Counted from the stretch's first letter, positions 9,857-18,008 are shown. The stretch: 23,539 nt of DNA from Pseudomonadota bacterium (GCA_023427085.1 JAEZBO010000214.1:1-23539), one strand, 5' to 3'. The notes: generated by a model not told the origin, from the sequence alone. Numbers and translations: made by a program.

Positions 9857-10732
9857 TCAGCGCAAGGCTGCCAGCGCCTGGATGCGTGCCTGGATCGGCG
9901 GGTGCGAGGCGAACAGCGCGCTGACCGCGCGGCGGCCGCTGATGCCCGAGGCTTCGAAGCTCTTGGGCAGCTCGCCCGGCTCGAGACCGCCCAGGCGGGC
10001 CAGCGCCCGCATCATCGGTTCGCGCGAGCCCATCAGGTGGGCGGCGCCGGCGTCGGCGCGGTACTCGCGCTGGCGCGAGAACCAGGCCACGATGATCGAG
10101 GCCAGGATGCCGAAGATGATTTCACAGACGATCACCACGGCGTAATAGCCCAGGCCGGCGCCGCGCTCGTTCTTGAGGATCACGCGGTCGACGAAATAGC
10201 CGACCACGCGCGCCAGGAACACGACGAAGGTGTTGACCACGCCCTGGATCAGCGTCAGCGTGATCATGTCGCCGTTGGCGATGTGGGCCACCTCGTGGGC
10301 CAGCACCGCGGCGACTTCCTCTTCGGTCATCGATTCGAGCAGGCCGGTCGACACCGCGACCAGCGAGTCGTTCTTGAATGCGCCGGTGGCGAAGGCGTTG
10401 GGCTCGCCGTCGTAGATGGCGACCTCGGGCCGGCCCACGCCGGCGCGGTCGGCCAGCTGGTGCACGGTATCGAGCAGCCAGACCTCGCGCGCGCCGTTGG
10501 GCGCGTTCGGGTCGATCACGCGCGCGCCGGTGCTCCATTTGGCCATGCGCTTGCTGATCAGCAGCGAGATGATGGCGCCGGTGAAGCCGATCACGGCCGA
10601 GAAGACCAGCAAGGCCTGCACATTCAGACCTTGGGCGGTGATGTAACGATCGACGCCCAGAATGCGCAAGGTGGCGCTGAGCACGATCATGACCGCGATG
10701 TTGGTCATCAGGAAAAGGACGATGCGTTTCAT
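9857..10732 (-). CDS. htpX: Membrane zinc metalloprotease HtpX
   Basis: HtpX is an M48-family inner-membrane protease that works alongside FtsH in quality control of damaged membrane proteins. The 291-residue product matches the usual length (293 in E. coli). Two N-terminal hydrophobic segments (residues ~4-25 and ~40-60) precede the catalytic motif HEVAH (His146, Glu147, His150). Two further hydrophobic segments follow (~157-180 and ~205-218), then SRQREYRAD, in which Glu223 is the expected third zinc ligand. The start at 10732 has an AAGGGA site about ten bases upstream on the minus strand. In E. coli htpX is stress-induced, but I see no clear heat-shock promoter in the 249 bases upstream. 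Confidence 0.96.
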   Translation of the reverse strand: MKRIVLFLMTNIAVMIVLSATLRILGVDRYITAQGLNVQALLVFSAVIGFTGAIISLLISKRMAKWSTGARVIDPNAPNGAREVWLLDTVHQLADRAGVGRPEVAIYDGEPNAFATGAFKNDSLVAVSTGLLESMTEEEVAAVLAHEVAHIANGDMITLTLIQGVVNTFVVFLARVVGYFVDRVILKNERGAGLGYYAVVIVCEIIFGILASIIVAWFSRQREYRADAGAAHLMGSREPMMRALARLGGLEPGELPKSFEASGISGRRAVSALFASHPPIQARIQALAALR

Positions 10733-10981
10733 GCTTGTTGTTTCCCTTCTTGAAAGGTGGTTCCGGCTCCGTGCCTGCCCCGCCGCGCACCGGCCCGCTG
10801 GCCGGCGCGGCGCAGGGCCTCGCGCAGCGCGACGACACCGGCCGGATTTGGACTGGCAGGGTGCTGGGCGGTTCCCGCAAACACGCCCGACACGCTACAT
10901 GGGGGCGAACGGCCCCCTTGCAAGGCAGGAGTATAGTAGTGGCTCATTTAAAAATTACCGATCAACCGGGTAACCCTAGCA

Positions 10982-11884
10982 ATGCAGGCTCTTTGGATGC
11001 TTCTGGCGTCCGCCATGTTCGCCCTGATGGGGGCTTTCGTTAAGCTCTCGACCGAAGGGGGGGCCACCCTGGCACAGGTGGTGCTGTTTCGCGGCCTGCC
11101 GTCCGTCGTCCTGCTGATCATCTGGGCCCGTGTCGGCCATCTGTCGATCCTGCCGCGCGCCTGGACGCCGCACGTCAAGCGAAATCTGTCCGGTGTCAGT
11201 TCGATGTGGCTGGGTTTTGTCGCCATTTCGTACCTGCCGCTGTCGACCGCCACCAGCCTGAACTACACCGCGCCGCTGTTCATCGCCTGCTGGATGCTGG
11301 GTTGGGGTGGCGCCGGCCGCGATGGCTGGCGCATCTTCGCGGTCGCCATAGGGTTTCTTGGCGTGTTGACGGTGCTGCGTCCCAGCATCACCGGCGAGCA
11401 GTGGCTGCCCGCCGCGCTGGGCCTGGGCGCCGGCGCGCTGTCGGCGGTCGCGATGATGCAGATCCGCGAACTCGGCCGGCTCGGCGAGGCCGAATGGCGC
11501 ACGGTATTGGTGTTCTCGATCGCGGTGTGCCTGAGCAGCCTGGTCGGCGTCTGGGTGCTGGGCTGGCATCCGCTCGACTGGCAGGGCGTGCTGTGCCTGG
11601 CCGGGGTCGGCCTGTCCGGCATGGTCGGCCAACTGGCGATGACACGCGCCTTCGGCGCCGGCTCGGCGCTGCTGACCGCGGCATTGCAATACACCACCAT
11701 CATCTTCGCGGCCTTGCTGGGCTCGCTGATCTGGCAGGAACACCCTGACACGCTGGCGTGGCTGGGCATGTTCTGCATCATCGCCGCCGGGCTGCTGTCG
11801 ATCTGGCGCACGCTCAAGGAAACCCGCGAGGCGGTGCGGCGCGCCGCGCGGCAGGCGGCGTCGGCAGCCCCGCCGCAAAGCTAG
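10982..11884 (+). CDS. DMT-superfamily (EamA) transporter
   Basis: This is a 300-residue, mostly hydrophobic protein with two EamA-like halves (about residues 1-135 and 145-285) and roughly ten predicted helices. It resembles drug/metabolite transporters such as the RhtA/YddG types, which often export amino acids or small metabolites; the substrate cannot be assigned. Recognisable features are the N-terminal helix with FALMGAFVKLS, the FRGLPS segment after helix 1, and SLNYTAPLF in the first half, with a positively charged, Arg/Ala-rich cytoplasmic tail. The ATG at 10982 is the first usable start after an in-frame stop at 10949-10951. The ribosome-binding site is weak. It is convergent with the Rieske gene and appears monocistronic. 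Confidence 0.88.
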   Translation: MQALWMLLASAMFALMGAFVKLSTEGGATLAQVVLFRGLPSVVLLIIWARVGHLSILPRAWTPHVKRNLSGVSSMWLGFVAISYLPLSTATSLNYTAPLFIACWMLGWGGAGRDGWRIFAVAIGFLGVLTVLRPSITGEQWLPAALGLGAGALSAVAMMQIRELGRLGEAEWRTVLVFSIAVCLSSLVGVWVLGWHPLDWQGVLCLAGVGLSGMVGQLAMTRAFGAGSALLTAALQYTTIIFAALLGSLIWQEHPDTLAWLGMFCIIAAGLLSIWRTLKETREAVRRAARQAASAAPPQS

Positions 11885-11960
11885 CCGGCGGGCCGCCTTG
11901 CGGCGCAGCCAAGCCAGGCCTGGCGATCGGCGAACACACCGTCGCGCAGGCCCTGGGGGT

Positions 11961-13118
11961 TTAGGCCGGCGGCTCTTGCATGACGCGCCGATACCACTCG
12001 TGGAAGTGCTGCATGCCGTCTTCCATCGGCGACTGATAAGGGCCGGATTCGGTGACGCCGCGCTTCATCAGGGCCAGACGGCCGGCGTCCATGCGTTCGG
12101 CGATCTCGTCGTCCTCGACCGCGGTCTCCATGTAGGCCGCCCGCTGCGCCTCGACGAACTCGCGCTCGAAGGCGGCGATTTCCTCGGGGTAGTAGAACTC
12201 GACCACGTTGACGGTGTCCTGCGGTCCGCGCGGATACAGCGTCGACAGCACCAGCACGTGCGGGTAGAGCTCGATCATGTGGGTCGGGAAATAGGTCACC
12301 CAGATCGCGCCGAAGTCGGGCGCCTGGCCGTCGCGGTACTGCAGCAGGATGTCATGCCACTTGCGGTAGATGTCCGAGCCCGGCTGGCCCAGCGCATCGT
12401 GCACGCCGACGCGCTGCATGCTGTACCAGTCGCCCATCTCCCAGCTGAGGTCGTCGCAGGTGACGAAGCGGCCCAGCCCCGGATGGAACGGGCCGACGTG
12501 GTAATCCTCGAGATAGACCTCGATGAAGGTCTTCCAGTTGTAGTTGCACTGGTGGATCTCGACGTGATCGAGCACGTAGTCCGAAAAATCGAATTCGGGT
12601 CGCTGGAACAGCGCGGCCAGGTCGCGGGCCGGATCGCGCCGGCCTTCGAACAGCAGGCCGTGGCAGTCCTGCAGCGGGAAGCGCTCGAGATCCAGGCACG
12701 GCGAGCTGTCGAACTGCGGTGCGCCCAGCAGCTTGCCGTCGGCCTTGTAGGTCCAGCGATGCAGCGGGCAGACGATATTGCCGCCGGTGCCGCGCAGGTT
12801 GCCGCTGATGTGCTGCGGGCCGGCGCCGGTGACGTTGCCGGTGGTGCCGCCCAGCATCAGCGCCTGGCGGTGGCGGCAGACGTTGGACAGCAGCTCGACG
12901 CCTTGGGGATTGCGCACGAGCACCCGCCCGCCTTGTTCTTGAGGCAGCGTACGCCAGTCGCCTGTCTCGGCGACGTTCTTGGCGTTGCCGACATACAGCG
13001 AGGATTGCTTGAAAATGAGTTCTTGCTCGCGGGCCAAGCGGGCTTCGTCGAAGTAGGCATCGACGTTGAGCTGGGTGCGAGCTGGCGCCAAGTGCGCCAT
13101 CCGACCTATATCGGTCAT
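11961..13118 (-). CDS. Rieske non-heme iron oxygenase, alpha subunit
   Basis: Enzymes of this type use a [2Fe-2S] Rieske cluster and a mononuclear iron to hydroxylate or demethylate aromatic or small organic substrates, with electrons from a separate reductase. The 385-residue product has the Rieske ligands Cys81-His83 and Cys117-His120. The spacing between the two pairs is 33 residues, against about 15-18 in the usual motif, and the extra segment is Gly-rich. The mononuclear iron site is visible as EDYHVGPFH (His207, His212), with Glu204 where Asp normally bridges the two centres. The start is supported by GGAGGG four bases upstream. No reductase or ferredoxin gene lies nearby, so the electron donor must be encoded elsewhere and the substrate is unknown. 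In other Burkholderiales I recall a similar gene near xseB-ispA-dxs. Confidence 0.9.
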   Translation of the reverse strand: MTDIGRMAHLAPARTQLNVDAYFDEARLAREQELIFKQSSLYVGNAKNVAETGDWRTLPQEQGGRVLVRNPQGVELLSNVCRHRQALMLGGTTGNVTGAGPQHISGNLRGTGGNIVCPLHRWTYKADGKLLGAPQFDSSPCLDLERFPLQDCHGLLFEGRRDPARDLAALFQRPEFDFSDYVLDHVEIHQCNYNWKTFIEVYLEDYHVGPFHPGLGRFVTCDDLSWEMGDWYSMQRVGVHDALGQPGSDIYRKWHDILLQYRDGQAPDFGAIWVTYFPTHMIELYPHVLVLSTLYPRGPQDTVNVVEFYYPEEIAAFEREFVEAQRAAYMETAVEDDEIAERMDAGRLALMKRGVTESGPYQSPMEDGMQHFHEWYRRVMQEPPA

Positions 13119-13136
13119 GATTCCCTCCGCACGGAT

Positions 13137-13251
13137 AAAAAAGCCAGCCCGGCTGTTGAGCCGTTCTGGCGCGAAGAAAAATCGGTCCGGCCGATCATCT
13201 AATGAAGGGAGTGTACCCCGGATTCAGAGGGGGGGCCAGCCGGGCTTTTTT
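13137..13251. repeat. Long-range inverted repeat flanking the acyltransferase-Rieske intergenic region
   Basis: AGCCCGGCTG (13146-13155) and CAGCCGGGCT (13237-13246) are perfect inverted copies 81 bases apart. Each is flanked on the outside by a homopolymer (A-run before 13143, T-run after 13246), so on either strand the folded form ends in a T-tract. It could act as a large-loop terminator or an mRNA end structure. Confidence 0.5.
13174..13195 (-). terminator. Probable intrinsic terminator of the acyltransferase gene
   Basis: Read on the minus strand, ATCGG pairs with CCGAT around a five-base loop and is followed by TTTTCTT. It lies about 60 bases after the acyltransferase stop and before the Rieske gene start. 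The stem is short (5 bp), so it may be only partly effective. Confidence 0.5.
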
Positions 13252-13257
13252 CTTTTT

Positions 13258-14322
13258 TTACACGACCTTGCGTAAGCCCGGCAATTTCTGGAAGACCCAG
13301 ATGCAGGCCGCCGACAGCAAAAAGATCAGCACGGCGATGGCGGGCAGCGACCAGGCCGGCGGCATGGGGCCGTCGTACAGGTTCGAGCGTTGCGCCAGGT
13401 CGATGAAAACCGGGTGGATCAGGTAGACGCCGAAGGTCAGCGGCGCCAGCAGCGTCAGGCGCGGCAGCCGCGGTTGCGCCAGAATCAGCTGGAACACCGC
13501 CAGCGACATGAACGGCACCGTGATGCTGAAATAATCGTAGAAATAGAAGTTCATCGCCTGCGCGCTGGACAGCACGTAGACGCCGGCGGCGGTGGCGGCG
13601 ATCGAGGCGGCCAGCACCCAGCCCGGGTGCGGCAGCCGCAGCGATCGTTCGAACACCATGCGGCCGGCGATGAAATAGCCCAGATAAGGCACGAACCACG
13701 CCAGGAAGAAGCCATAGCCGGTGCCGGCCCAGTGGCGATACAGCGCGTCCATCACCGCGATGCCCAGCGTGCCCAGCACGCAGGCCAGCCGCCGGCGGTC
13801 GTTCAGGCGCGCGTACATGTCGCGCACGAAGGGCGCGAACAGGTACAGGCCGACGATCATGTACAGATACCAGAGGTGATAGTAGGGCCGGCCTTCGTAG
13901 AGCCGTGTCAGCCAGGCCCAGGGCTCGGCCTGCTTGCCATCGAAATGGTCCAGCAGCGCGCTCCAGCCCAGGTAGAACAAGGTCCAGAACGCCAGCGGCA
14001 GCAGGATGCGGGCGGTGCGTTTCATGTAGAAGCGCGGCAGGCCTTCGCGCTTGGACGCCGGCGCCAGCAGCAGCGCGCCGCTGATCATCACGAAGACCGG
14101 TACGCACCAGCGCACCGCCGAATCGTAAAGGTTGGCGCTGACCCAGCCGACGCTGCCGTAGGGCTCGCTGCCCGACACCGGCACCGCCGCGCAATGCAGC
14201 AGCACCACGGCCAGCGCGGCGATCCAGCGCGCGGCATCGAGCCTGGCCAGCCGGGGGTCGGTCGCTTGCAGGGCCGCCTGGGCGGTGCTGCGGGCGAGGG
14301 AACTGGCGGCGTGCTGCGTCAT
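13258..14322 (-). CDS. Acyltransferase family 3 membrane protein
   Basis: Acyltransferase-3 proteins are multi-helix inner-membrane enzymes that move acyl groups, usually acetyl or succinyl, onto surface polysaccharides, lipid-linked sugars or other exported molecules. The 354-residue product starts with a short soluble segment, then RLDAARWIAALAVVLLH, matching the family's first-helix block with Arg and the likely catalytic His. About ten hydrophobic segments follow. WYLYMIVGLYLFAPFVRDM and FGVYLIHPVFIDL resemble conserved late-helix blocks of the family. The frame is open far upstream (to 14826), but the ATG at 14322 has AAGGA five bases before it and gives the expected N-terminus. No polysaccharide gene lies nearby, so the acceptor is unknown. 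It is oriented like the Rieske gene but separated from it by a terminator. Confidence 0.85.
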   Translation of the reverse strand: MTQHAASSLARSTAQAALQATDPRLARLDAARWIAALAVVLLHCAAVPVSGSEPYGSVGWVSANLYDSAVRWCVPVFVMISGALLLAPASKREGLPRFYMKRTARILLPLAFWTLFYLGWSALLDHFDGKQAEPWAWLTRLYEGRPYYHLWYLYMIVGLYLFAPFVRDMYARLNDRRRLACVLGTLGIAVMDALYRHWAGTGYGFFLAWFVPYLGYFIAGRMVFERSLRLPHPGWVLAASIAATAAGVYVLSSAQAMNFYFYDYFSITVPFMSLAVFQLILAQPRLPRLTLLAPLTFGVYLIHPVFIDLAQRSNLYDGPMPPAWSLPAIAVLIFLLSAACIWVFQKLPGLRKVV

Positions 14323-14710
14323 CGGATCCTTGTTGCGGCGTGCATGGGCTTTATCTGTAACGGTGGCGACATGTCCGCGGGCGGGCAGGGCGGACGTCGA
14401 CAGCTGTGTTTCATCCCTGCACGCACCGTCAGCCCGGGCGGGCTGCGACCTGCGCTCGCCCAGCGTAACAGCGCGGCCGCCGGCGGCGTGTTTCCAGGCG
14501 TTAGTCTTGCTGACCGGATTGCGCGCCAGCCCTTTTGGTCGGCCGCTTGCTGCCTGTGGCGCCCGGGCAGGGAGTCCGATCCTGTTGCAAAGCCGGGCCG
14601 GCTCGCGCGACGGCGGTCGGTATGGGGCCGGCGGCCCGGGAGCGGACGGGACTTCTCGTACAATCGAACACTTGCCCGTTTTCATTTCACCGAACCCGCC
14701 GGAGGCCCTT
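14323..14710. other. Divergent intergenic region between the acyltransferase gene and xseB
   Basis: The 388 bases hold no gene I can support. Both strands are open over long stretches, but the translations are Arg/Ala/Pro-rich with no family resemblance. It should contain promoters for both flanking genes. A -10-like TACAAT at 14659-14664 is the best candidate for xseB, without a convincing -35. The segment nearest xseB (14665-14700) is lower in GC than the rest. Confidence 0.5.
14701..14705 (+). promoter_or_regulatory. Shine-Dalgarno site that fixes the xseB TTG start
   Basis: A perfect GGAGG lies five bases before the TTG at 14711. No in-frame ATG is close, which makes the TTG start convincing. 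Confidence 0.75.
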
Positions 14711-15001
14711 TTGGCCGTTAAGCCTTCCCCCGACGCCCGCGCCGACAGCCAGGCGTCATCCCAGCCAGGCCTGCCCCAGGATTTCGAGACGGCGCTGGCC
14801 GAGCTCGAAGCACTGGTCGGCGCCATGGAAAGCGGTTCGCAGCCGCTCGAAGAGTCGCTGGCGGCCTATCGCCGCGGCGTCGACCTGTCGCGCATCTGCC
14901 AGGAGCGTCTCGCGCAGGCCGAGCAGCAGGTCAAGGTGCTCGAGGGCGAGTTGCTGCGTCCGCTCGACAGCGGCGCGATCGATCCCGACGGCAAAGCATG
15001 A
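14711..15001 (+). CDS. xseB: Exodeoxyribonuclease VII small subunit
   Basis: XseB is the small subunit of exonuclease VII, which binds XseA in several copies and degrades single-stranded DNA to oligonucleotides. The 96-residue product has a short disordered N-terminus followed by the family core: FETALAELEALVGAMESG, then PLEESLAAYRRGVDL and a helical region with AEQQVKVLEG. It is slightly longer than E. coli XseB (80 residues). The start is TTG, chosen for the perfect GGAGG site. The TGA stop overlaps the ispA ATG (ATGA), so the two are probably translationally coupled, in the same xseB-ispA-dxs order as E. coli. xseA is not in the window. Confidence 0.93.
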   Translation: MAVKPSPDARADSQASSQPGLPQDFETALAELEALVGAMESGSQPLEESLAAYRRGVDLSRICQERLAQAEQQVKVLEGELLRPLDSGAIDPDGKA

Positions 15002-15909
15002 AAGCCGGTGCACTGGATTTCCCCGGCTGGCTGCAGGATCGTGTCGATCATGTCGAGGCCTGCCTCGACGGTCTGTTGCCGCTGCCCGAAGAAGAACCTG
15101 CGCGCCTGCACGAGGCGATGCGCTACGCCACGCTCGGTGGCGGCAAGCGCGTGCGCGCCGCGCTGGTGTATGCGGCCGGCCAGTCGTGCACGCCGGGCAG
15201 CATGCCGGTCTCGGTCAGTACCGGGCTGGACTGCGCCGCCGCGGCCATCGAGCTGATCCACGCCTATTCGCTGGTGCACGACGACCTGCCGTGCATGGAC
15301 GACGATACGATGCGGCGCGGCCGCCCGACCGTGCACGTGCAGTTCGACGAGGCCACCGCGATGCTGGCGGGCGACGCCCTGCAGCCGCTGGCCTTCGAGC
15401 TGCTGGCCGAAATGCCGATCGCACCGGCGCTGGTGGTGCAGGCCTCGCGCATCCTGGCGCGCTCGGCCGGCAGTCGCGGCATGGCCGGCGGCCAGGCCAT
15501 CGACCTGCACAGCGTCGGCCGCTCGCTGTCGCGCGAGCAGTTGCAGACCATGCACAGCCTCAAGACCGGCGCCTTGCTGGTGGCCAGCGTGGCGCTGGGC
15601 GGCGTGGTCGCCGGCGCGAGCTCGGCGCAGCGCAGCGCGCTCGACAGCTACGCGGGCGCCGTCGGCCTGGCCTTCCAGGTGGTCGACGACATCCTCGACG
15701 TGACCGCCGATTCGTCGCAACTGGGCAAGACCGCCGGCAAGGATGCCGCCGACAACAAACCCACCTATGTTTCCTTGCTGGGCCTGGACGAGGCGCGCCA
15801 GTTGGCCGAATCCCTGCGCGGCGACGCCCACAAGGCGCTGGCGCCGCTGGGCGACGCCGCGGCGCCCCTGGCTGCCCTGGCCGATTTCATCGTGCTCAGG
15901 GACCGTTGA
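14998..15909 (+). CDS. ispA: Farnesyl diphosphate synthase (short-chain polyprenyl synthase)
   Basis: IspA condenses isopentenyl diphosphate with DMAPP and GPP to give farnesyl diphosphate, the precursor of quinone side chains and undecaprenyl phosphate. The 303-residue product has both Asp-rich metal-binding motifs: DDLPCMD at residues 95-101 (first motif, with the two-residue insertion typical of bacterial type II FPP synthases) and DDILD at 230-234. GGGKRVRAAL near residue 47 is the diphosphate-binding block, and GQAID and KTGALL are also conserved. It overlaps xseB by four bases and is followed 54 bases later by dxs, so substrate supply and chain elongation are encoded together. Confidence 0.97.
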   Translation: MKAGALDFPGWLQDRVDHVEACLDGLLPLPEEEPARLHEAMRYATLGGGKRVRAALVYAAGQSCTPGSMPVSVSTGLDCAAAAIELIHAYSLVHDDLPCMDDDTMRRGRPTVHVQFDEATAMLAGDALQPLAFELLAEMPIAPALVVQASRILARSAGSRGMAGGQAIDLHSVGRSLSREQLQTMHSLKTGALLVASVALGGVVAGASSAQRSALDSYAGAVGLAFQVVDDILDVTADSSQLGKTAGKDAADNKPTYVSLLGLDEARQLAESLRGDAHKALAPLGDAAAPLAALADFIVLRDR

Positions 15910-15963
15910 ACGTGAAAGCGCCTGCGCGGCTGCGTCGCGCGGGCCAGACCGAAGTGATGAGCC

Positions 15964-17838
15964 ATGACCACCGAACTGCTTGACCGTATCCAAACACCGG
16001 CCGACCTGAAGCCGCTGGATCGCCGCGAGCTCAAACAACTGGCCGACGAGCTGCGCGGCTTCGTGCTCGAGTCGGTCTCGCGCACCGGCGGCCACCTGTC
16101 GTCCAACCTGGGCACCGTCGAGCTCGCGATCGCGCTGCATCACGTCTACGACACGCCGCACGACCGCATCGTCTGGGACGTCGGCCACCAGTCCTACCCG
16201 CACAAGATCCTGACCGGTCGGCGCGCCGGCATGCCCAAGCTGCGCCAGCAGGACGGCATCTCGGGCTTCCCGCGCCGGGTCGAGTCGCCCTACGACGCCT
16301 TCGGCACCGCCCATTCGTCGACCTCGATCTCGGCGGCGCTGGGCATGGCGGTGGCTTCGCGCAACGCCGGCATCGCGCGCCAGCACATCGCCGTGATCGG
16401 CGACGGCGCGATGTCGGCCGGCATGGCCTTCGAAGCCATGAACAACGCCGGCGTCACGCCCGACATCAACCTGCTGGTGGTGCTCAACGACAACGACATG
16501 TCGATCTCGCCGCCGGTCGGCGCGCTCAATCGCTATCTGGCCCGGCTGATGTCGGGCCGCTTCTACGCGACCGCGCGCAACGTCGGCCGCGCGGTGCTGC
16601 AGCACGTGCCGCCGGTGCTCGAACTGGCGCGCCGCTTCGAGGAGCATGCCAAGGGCATGGTCACGCCGGCCACGCTGTTCGAAGAGCTGGGCTTCAACTA
16701 TGTCGGCCCGATCGACGGGCACGATCTGGACGCGCTGGTGCCGACGCTGCAGAACCTCAGCAAGCTGTCGGGTCCGCAGTTCCTGCACGTGGTGACGCGC
16801 AAGGGCCAGGGCTACAAGCTGGCCGAGGCCGATCCGGTGCTGTACCACGGCCCGGGCAAGTTCGATCCGGCGGTCGGCATCCAGCAGGCCAAGTCGCCGG
16901 CGCGCCGCAGCTTCACGCAGGTGTTCGGCCAGTGGCTGTGCGACATGGCCGAGCACGACCAGCGCCTGATGGCGGTCACGCCGGCGATGCGCGAGGGCAG
17001 CGGCATGGTCGAATTCGAGCAGCGTTTTCCGAGCCGCTATTTCGACGTCGGCATCGCCGAGCAGCACGCGGTGACCTTCGCGGCCGGCATCGCCTGCGAA
17101 GACTACAAGCCGGTGCTGGCGATCTACTCGACCTTCCTGCAGCGCGGCTACGACCAGCTGATCCACGACGTCGCGCTGCAAGACCTGGACGTGACCTTTG
17201 CGCTGGACCGCGCCGGCATCGTCGGCGCCGACGGCGCCACGCACGCCGGCAACTACGACATCGCCTACCTGCGCTGCATCCCCAACATGGTGGTGGCCAC
17301 GCCGTCGGACGAGAACGAGGCGCGGCTGCTGCTGACCACCTGTTATCGCCATCGGGGCCCGGCCTCGGTGCGTTATCCGCGCGGCGCCGGTTGCGGCGCC
17401 GAGGTCCAGCCGGGCCTGGCCGACGTGCCGATGGGCAAGGGCCGGGTGTTGCGCCGCGGCCAGCGGATCGCGGTGCTGGGTTTTGGCACGCTGGTGCAGG
17501 CGGCGCTGGGCGCGGCCGAGGTGCTCGACCTGACGGTGGCCGACATGCGTTTCGTCAAGCCGCTCGACCGCGAGCTGGTGCTCGAGCTGGCGGCCAGCCA
17601 TGACGCGCTGGTGACGCTCGAGGAAGGCTGCATCATGGGCGGCGCCGGCAGCGCGGTCACCGAACTGCTCGGCGAGGCCGGCGTGGTCATGCCGGTGCTG
17701 CAGCTGGGCCTGCCCGACCGCTTCATCGATCATGGCGACCAGGCCGCGTTGCTGGCCGGCGTGGGCCTGGACGCCGCGGGCGTGACGGCCTCGATCCGCG
17801 CGCGTTTCGCCGAGCTGCTGACCGCCCGCGCCGCCTGA
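15964..17838 (+). CDS. dxs: 1-deoxy-D-xylulose-5-phosphate synthase
   Basis: Dxs is the thiamine-diphosphate enzyme that condenses pyruvate and glyceraldehyde 3-phosphate into DXP, the first step of the MEP isoprenoid pathway and also a precursor of vitamin B6 and thiamine. The product is 624 residues, close to E. coli (620). The ThDP-binding motif runs from GDGAMSAG at residue 146 to NDN at 175-177. GGHLSSNLG near residue 40 supplies the conserved active-site His. The transketolase pyrimidine-binding region has YFDVGIAEQHAV and DRAGIVGADGATH, and the C-terminal transketolase domain ends the protein. It follows ispA closely, probably in the same transcript. A GC-only stem-loop follows the gene. 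Confidence 0.98.
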   Translation: MTTELLDRIQTPADLKPLDRRELKQLADELRGFVLESVSRTGGHLSSNLGTVELAIALHHVYDTPHDRIVWDVGHQSYPHKILTGRRAGMPKLRQQDGISGFPRRVESPYDAFGTAHSSTSISAALGMAVASRNAGIARQHIAVIGDGAMSAGMAFEAMNNAGVTPDINLLVVLNDNDMSISPPVGALNRYLARLMSGRFYATARNVGRAVLQHVPPVLELARRFEEHAKGMVTPATLFEELGFNYVGPIDGHDLDALVPTLQNLSKLSGPQFLHVVTRKGQGYKLAEADPVLYHGPGKFDPAVGIQQAKSPARRSFTQVFGQWLCDMAEHDQRLMAVTPAMREGSGMVEFEQRFPSRYFDVGIAEQHAVTFAAGIACEDYKPVLAIYSTFLQRGYDQLIHDVALQDLDVTFALDRAGIVGADGATHAGNYDIAYLRCIPNMVVATPSDENEARLLLTTCYRHRGPASVRYPRGAGCGAEVQPGLADVPMGKGRVLRRGQRIAVLGFGTLVQAALGAAEVLDLTVADMRFVKPLDRELVLELAASHDALVTLEEGCIMGGAGSAVTELLGEAGVVMPVLQLGLPDRFIDHGDQAALLAGVGLDAAGVTASIRARFAELLTARAA

Positions 17839-17860
17839 GGCGCTGTTGTTTTCTTGCATG

Positions 17861-17882
17861 CGCGGGCGCGGCAGCGCCCGCG
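17861..17882 (+). other. GC-rich stem-loop after dxs
   Basis: CGCGGGCGC (17861-17869) pairs perfectly with GCGCCCGCG (17874-17882) around a four-base loop, 22 bases after the dxs stop. There is no T-run, so it is more likely a 3'-end protecting structure, or part of a factor-dependent terminator, than a classic intrinsic terminator. Confidence 0.5.
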
Positions 17883-18008
17883 TCCGCGGCGGTTTCGCAT
17901 TGACGGCCAAAGGGTTTTTTCCAGGCGGCGTCAGGCTTTGCGCGATAATTGCCCTTTACTTCTCTTGTCGGATGCGCCTTTTGCTAGGGGTCCGCACTGG
18001 TAAGCAAC

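Noticed and set aside
10901..10917. GGGGGC/GCCCCC hairpin upstream of the DMT transporter as a terminator or riboswitch
   Set aside because: The stem is only six base pairs, no T-run follows on either strand, and the region shows no other conserved riboswitch feature.
11885..11960. A bidirectional terminator between the DMT and Rieske genes
   Set aside because: Small GC palindromes are present (11892-11904 and 11913-11924), but there is no T-run on either side, so no terminator can be supported.
14323..14826. A 168-residue N-terminal extension of the acyltransferase
   Set aside because: The extension is Arg/Pro/Ser/Ala-rich, overlaps the xseB start region and would remove a good AAGGA site. 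The ATG at 14322 gives the family N-terminus.
14866..17910. A 1014-codon open frame on the minus strand opposite ispA and dxs
   Set aside because: Its translation is rich in Arg, His, Gln, Ala and Val, as expected from the antisense frame of GC-rich genes. It shows no family motif, while ispA and dxs on the plus strand are unmistakable.
17900..17949. TTGACG with GATAAT upstream of folE2 as a promoter
   Set aside because: The two elements are about 38 bases apart, far beyond a working spacer, and neither has a suitable partner at the right distance.
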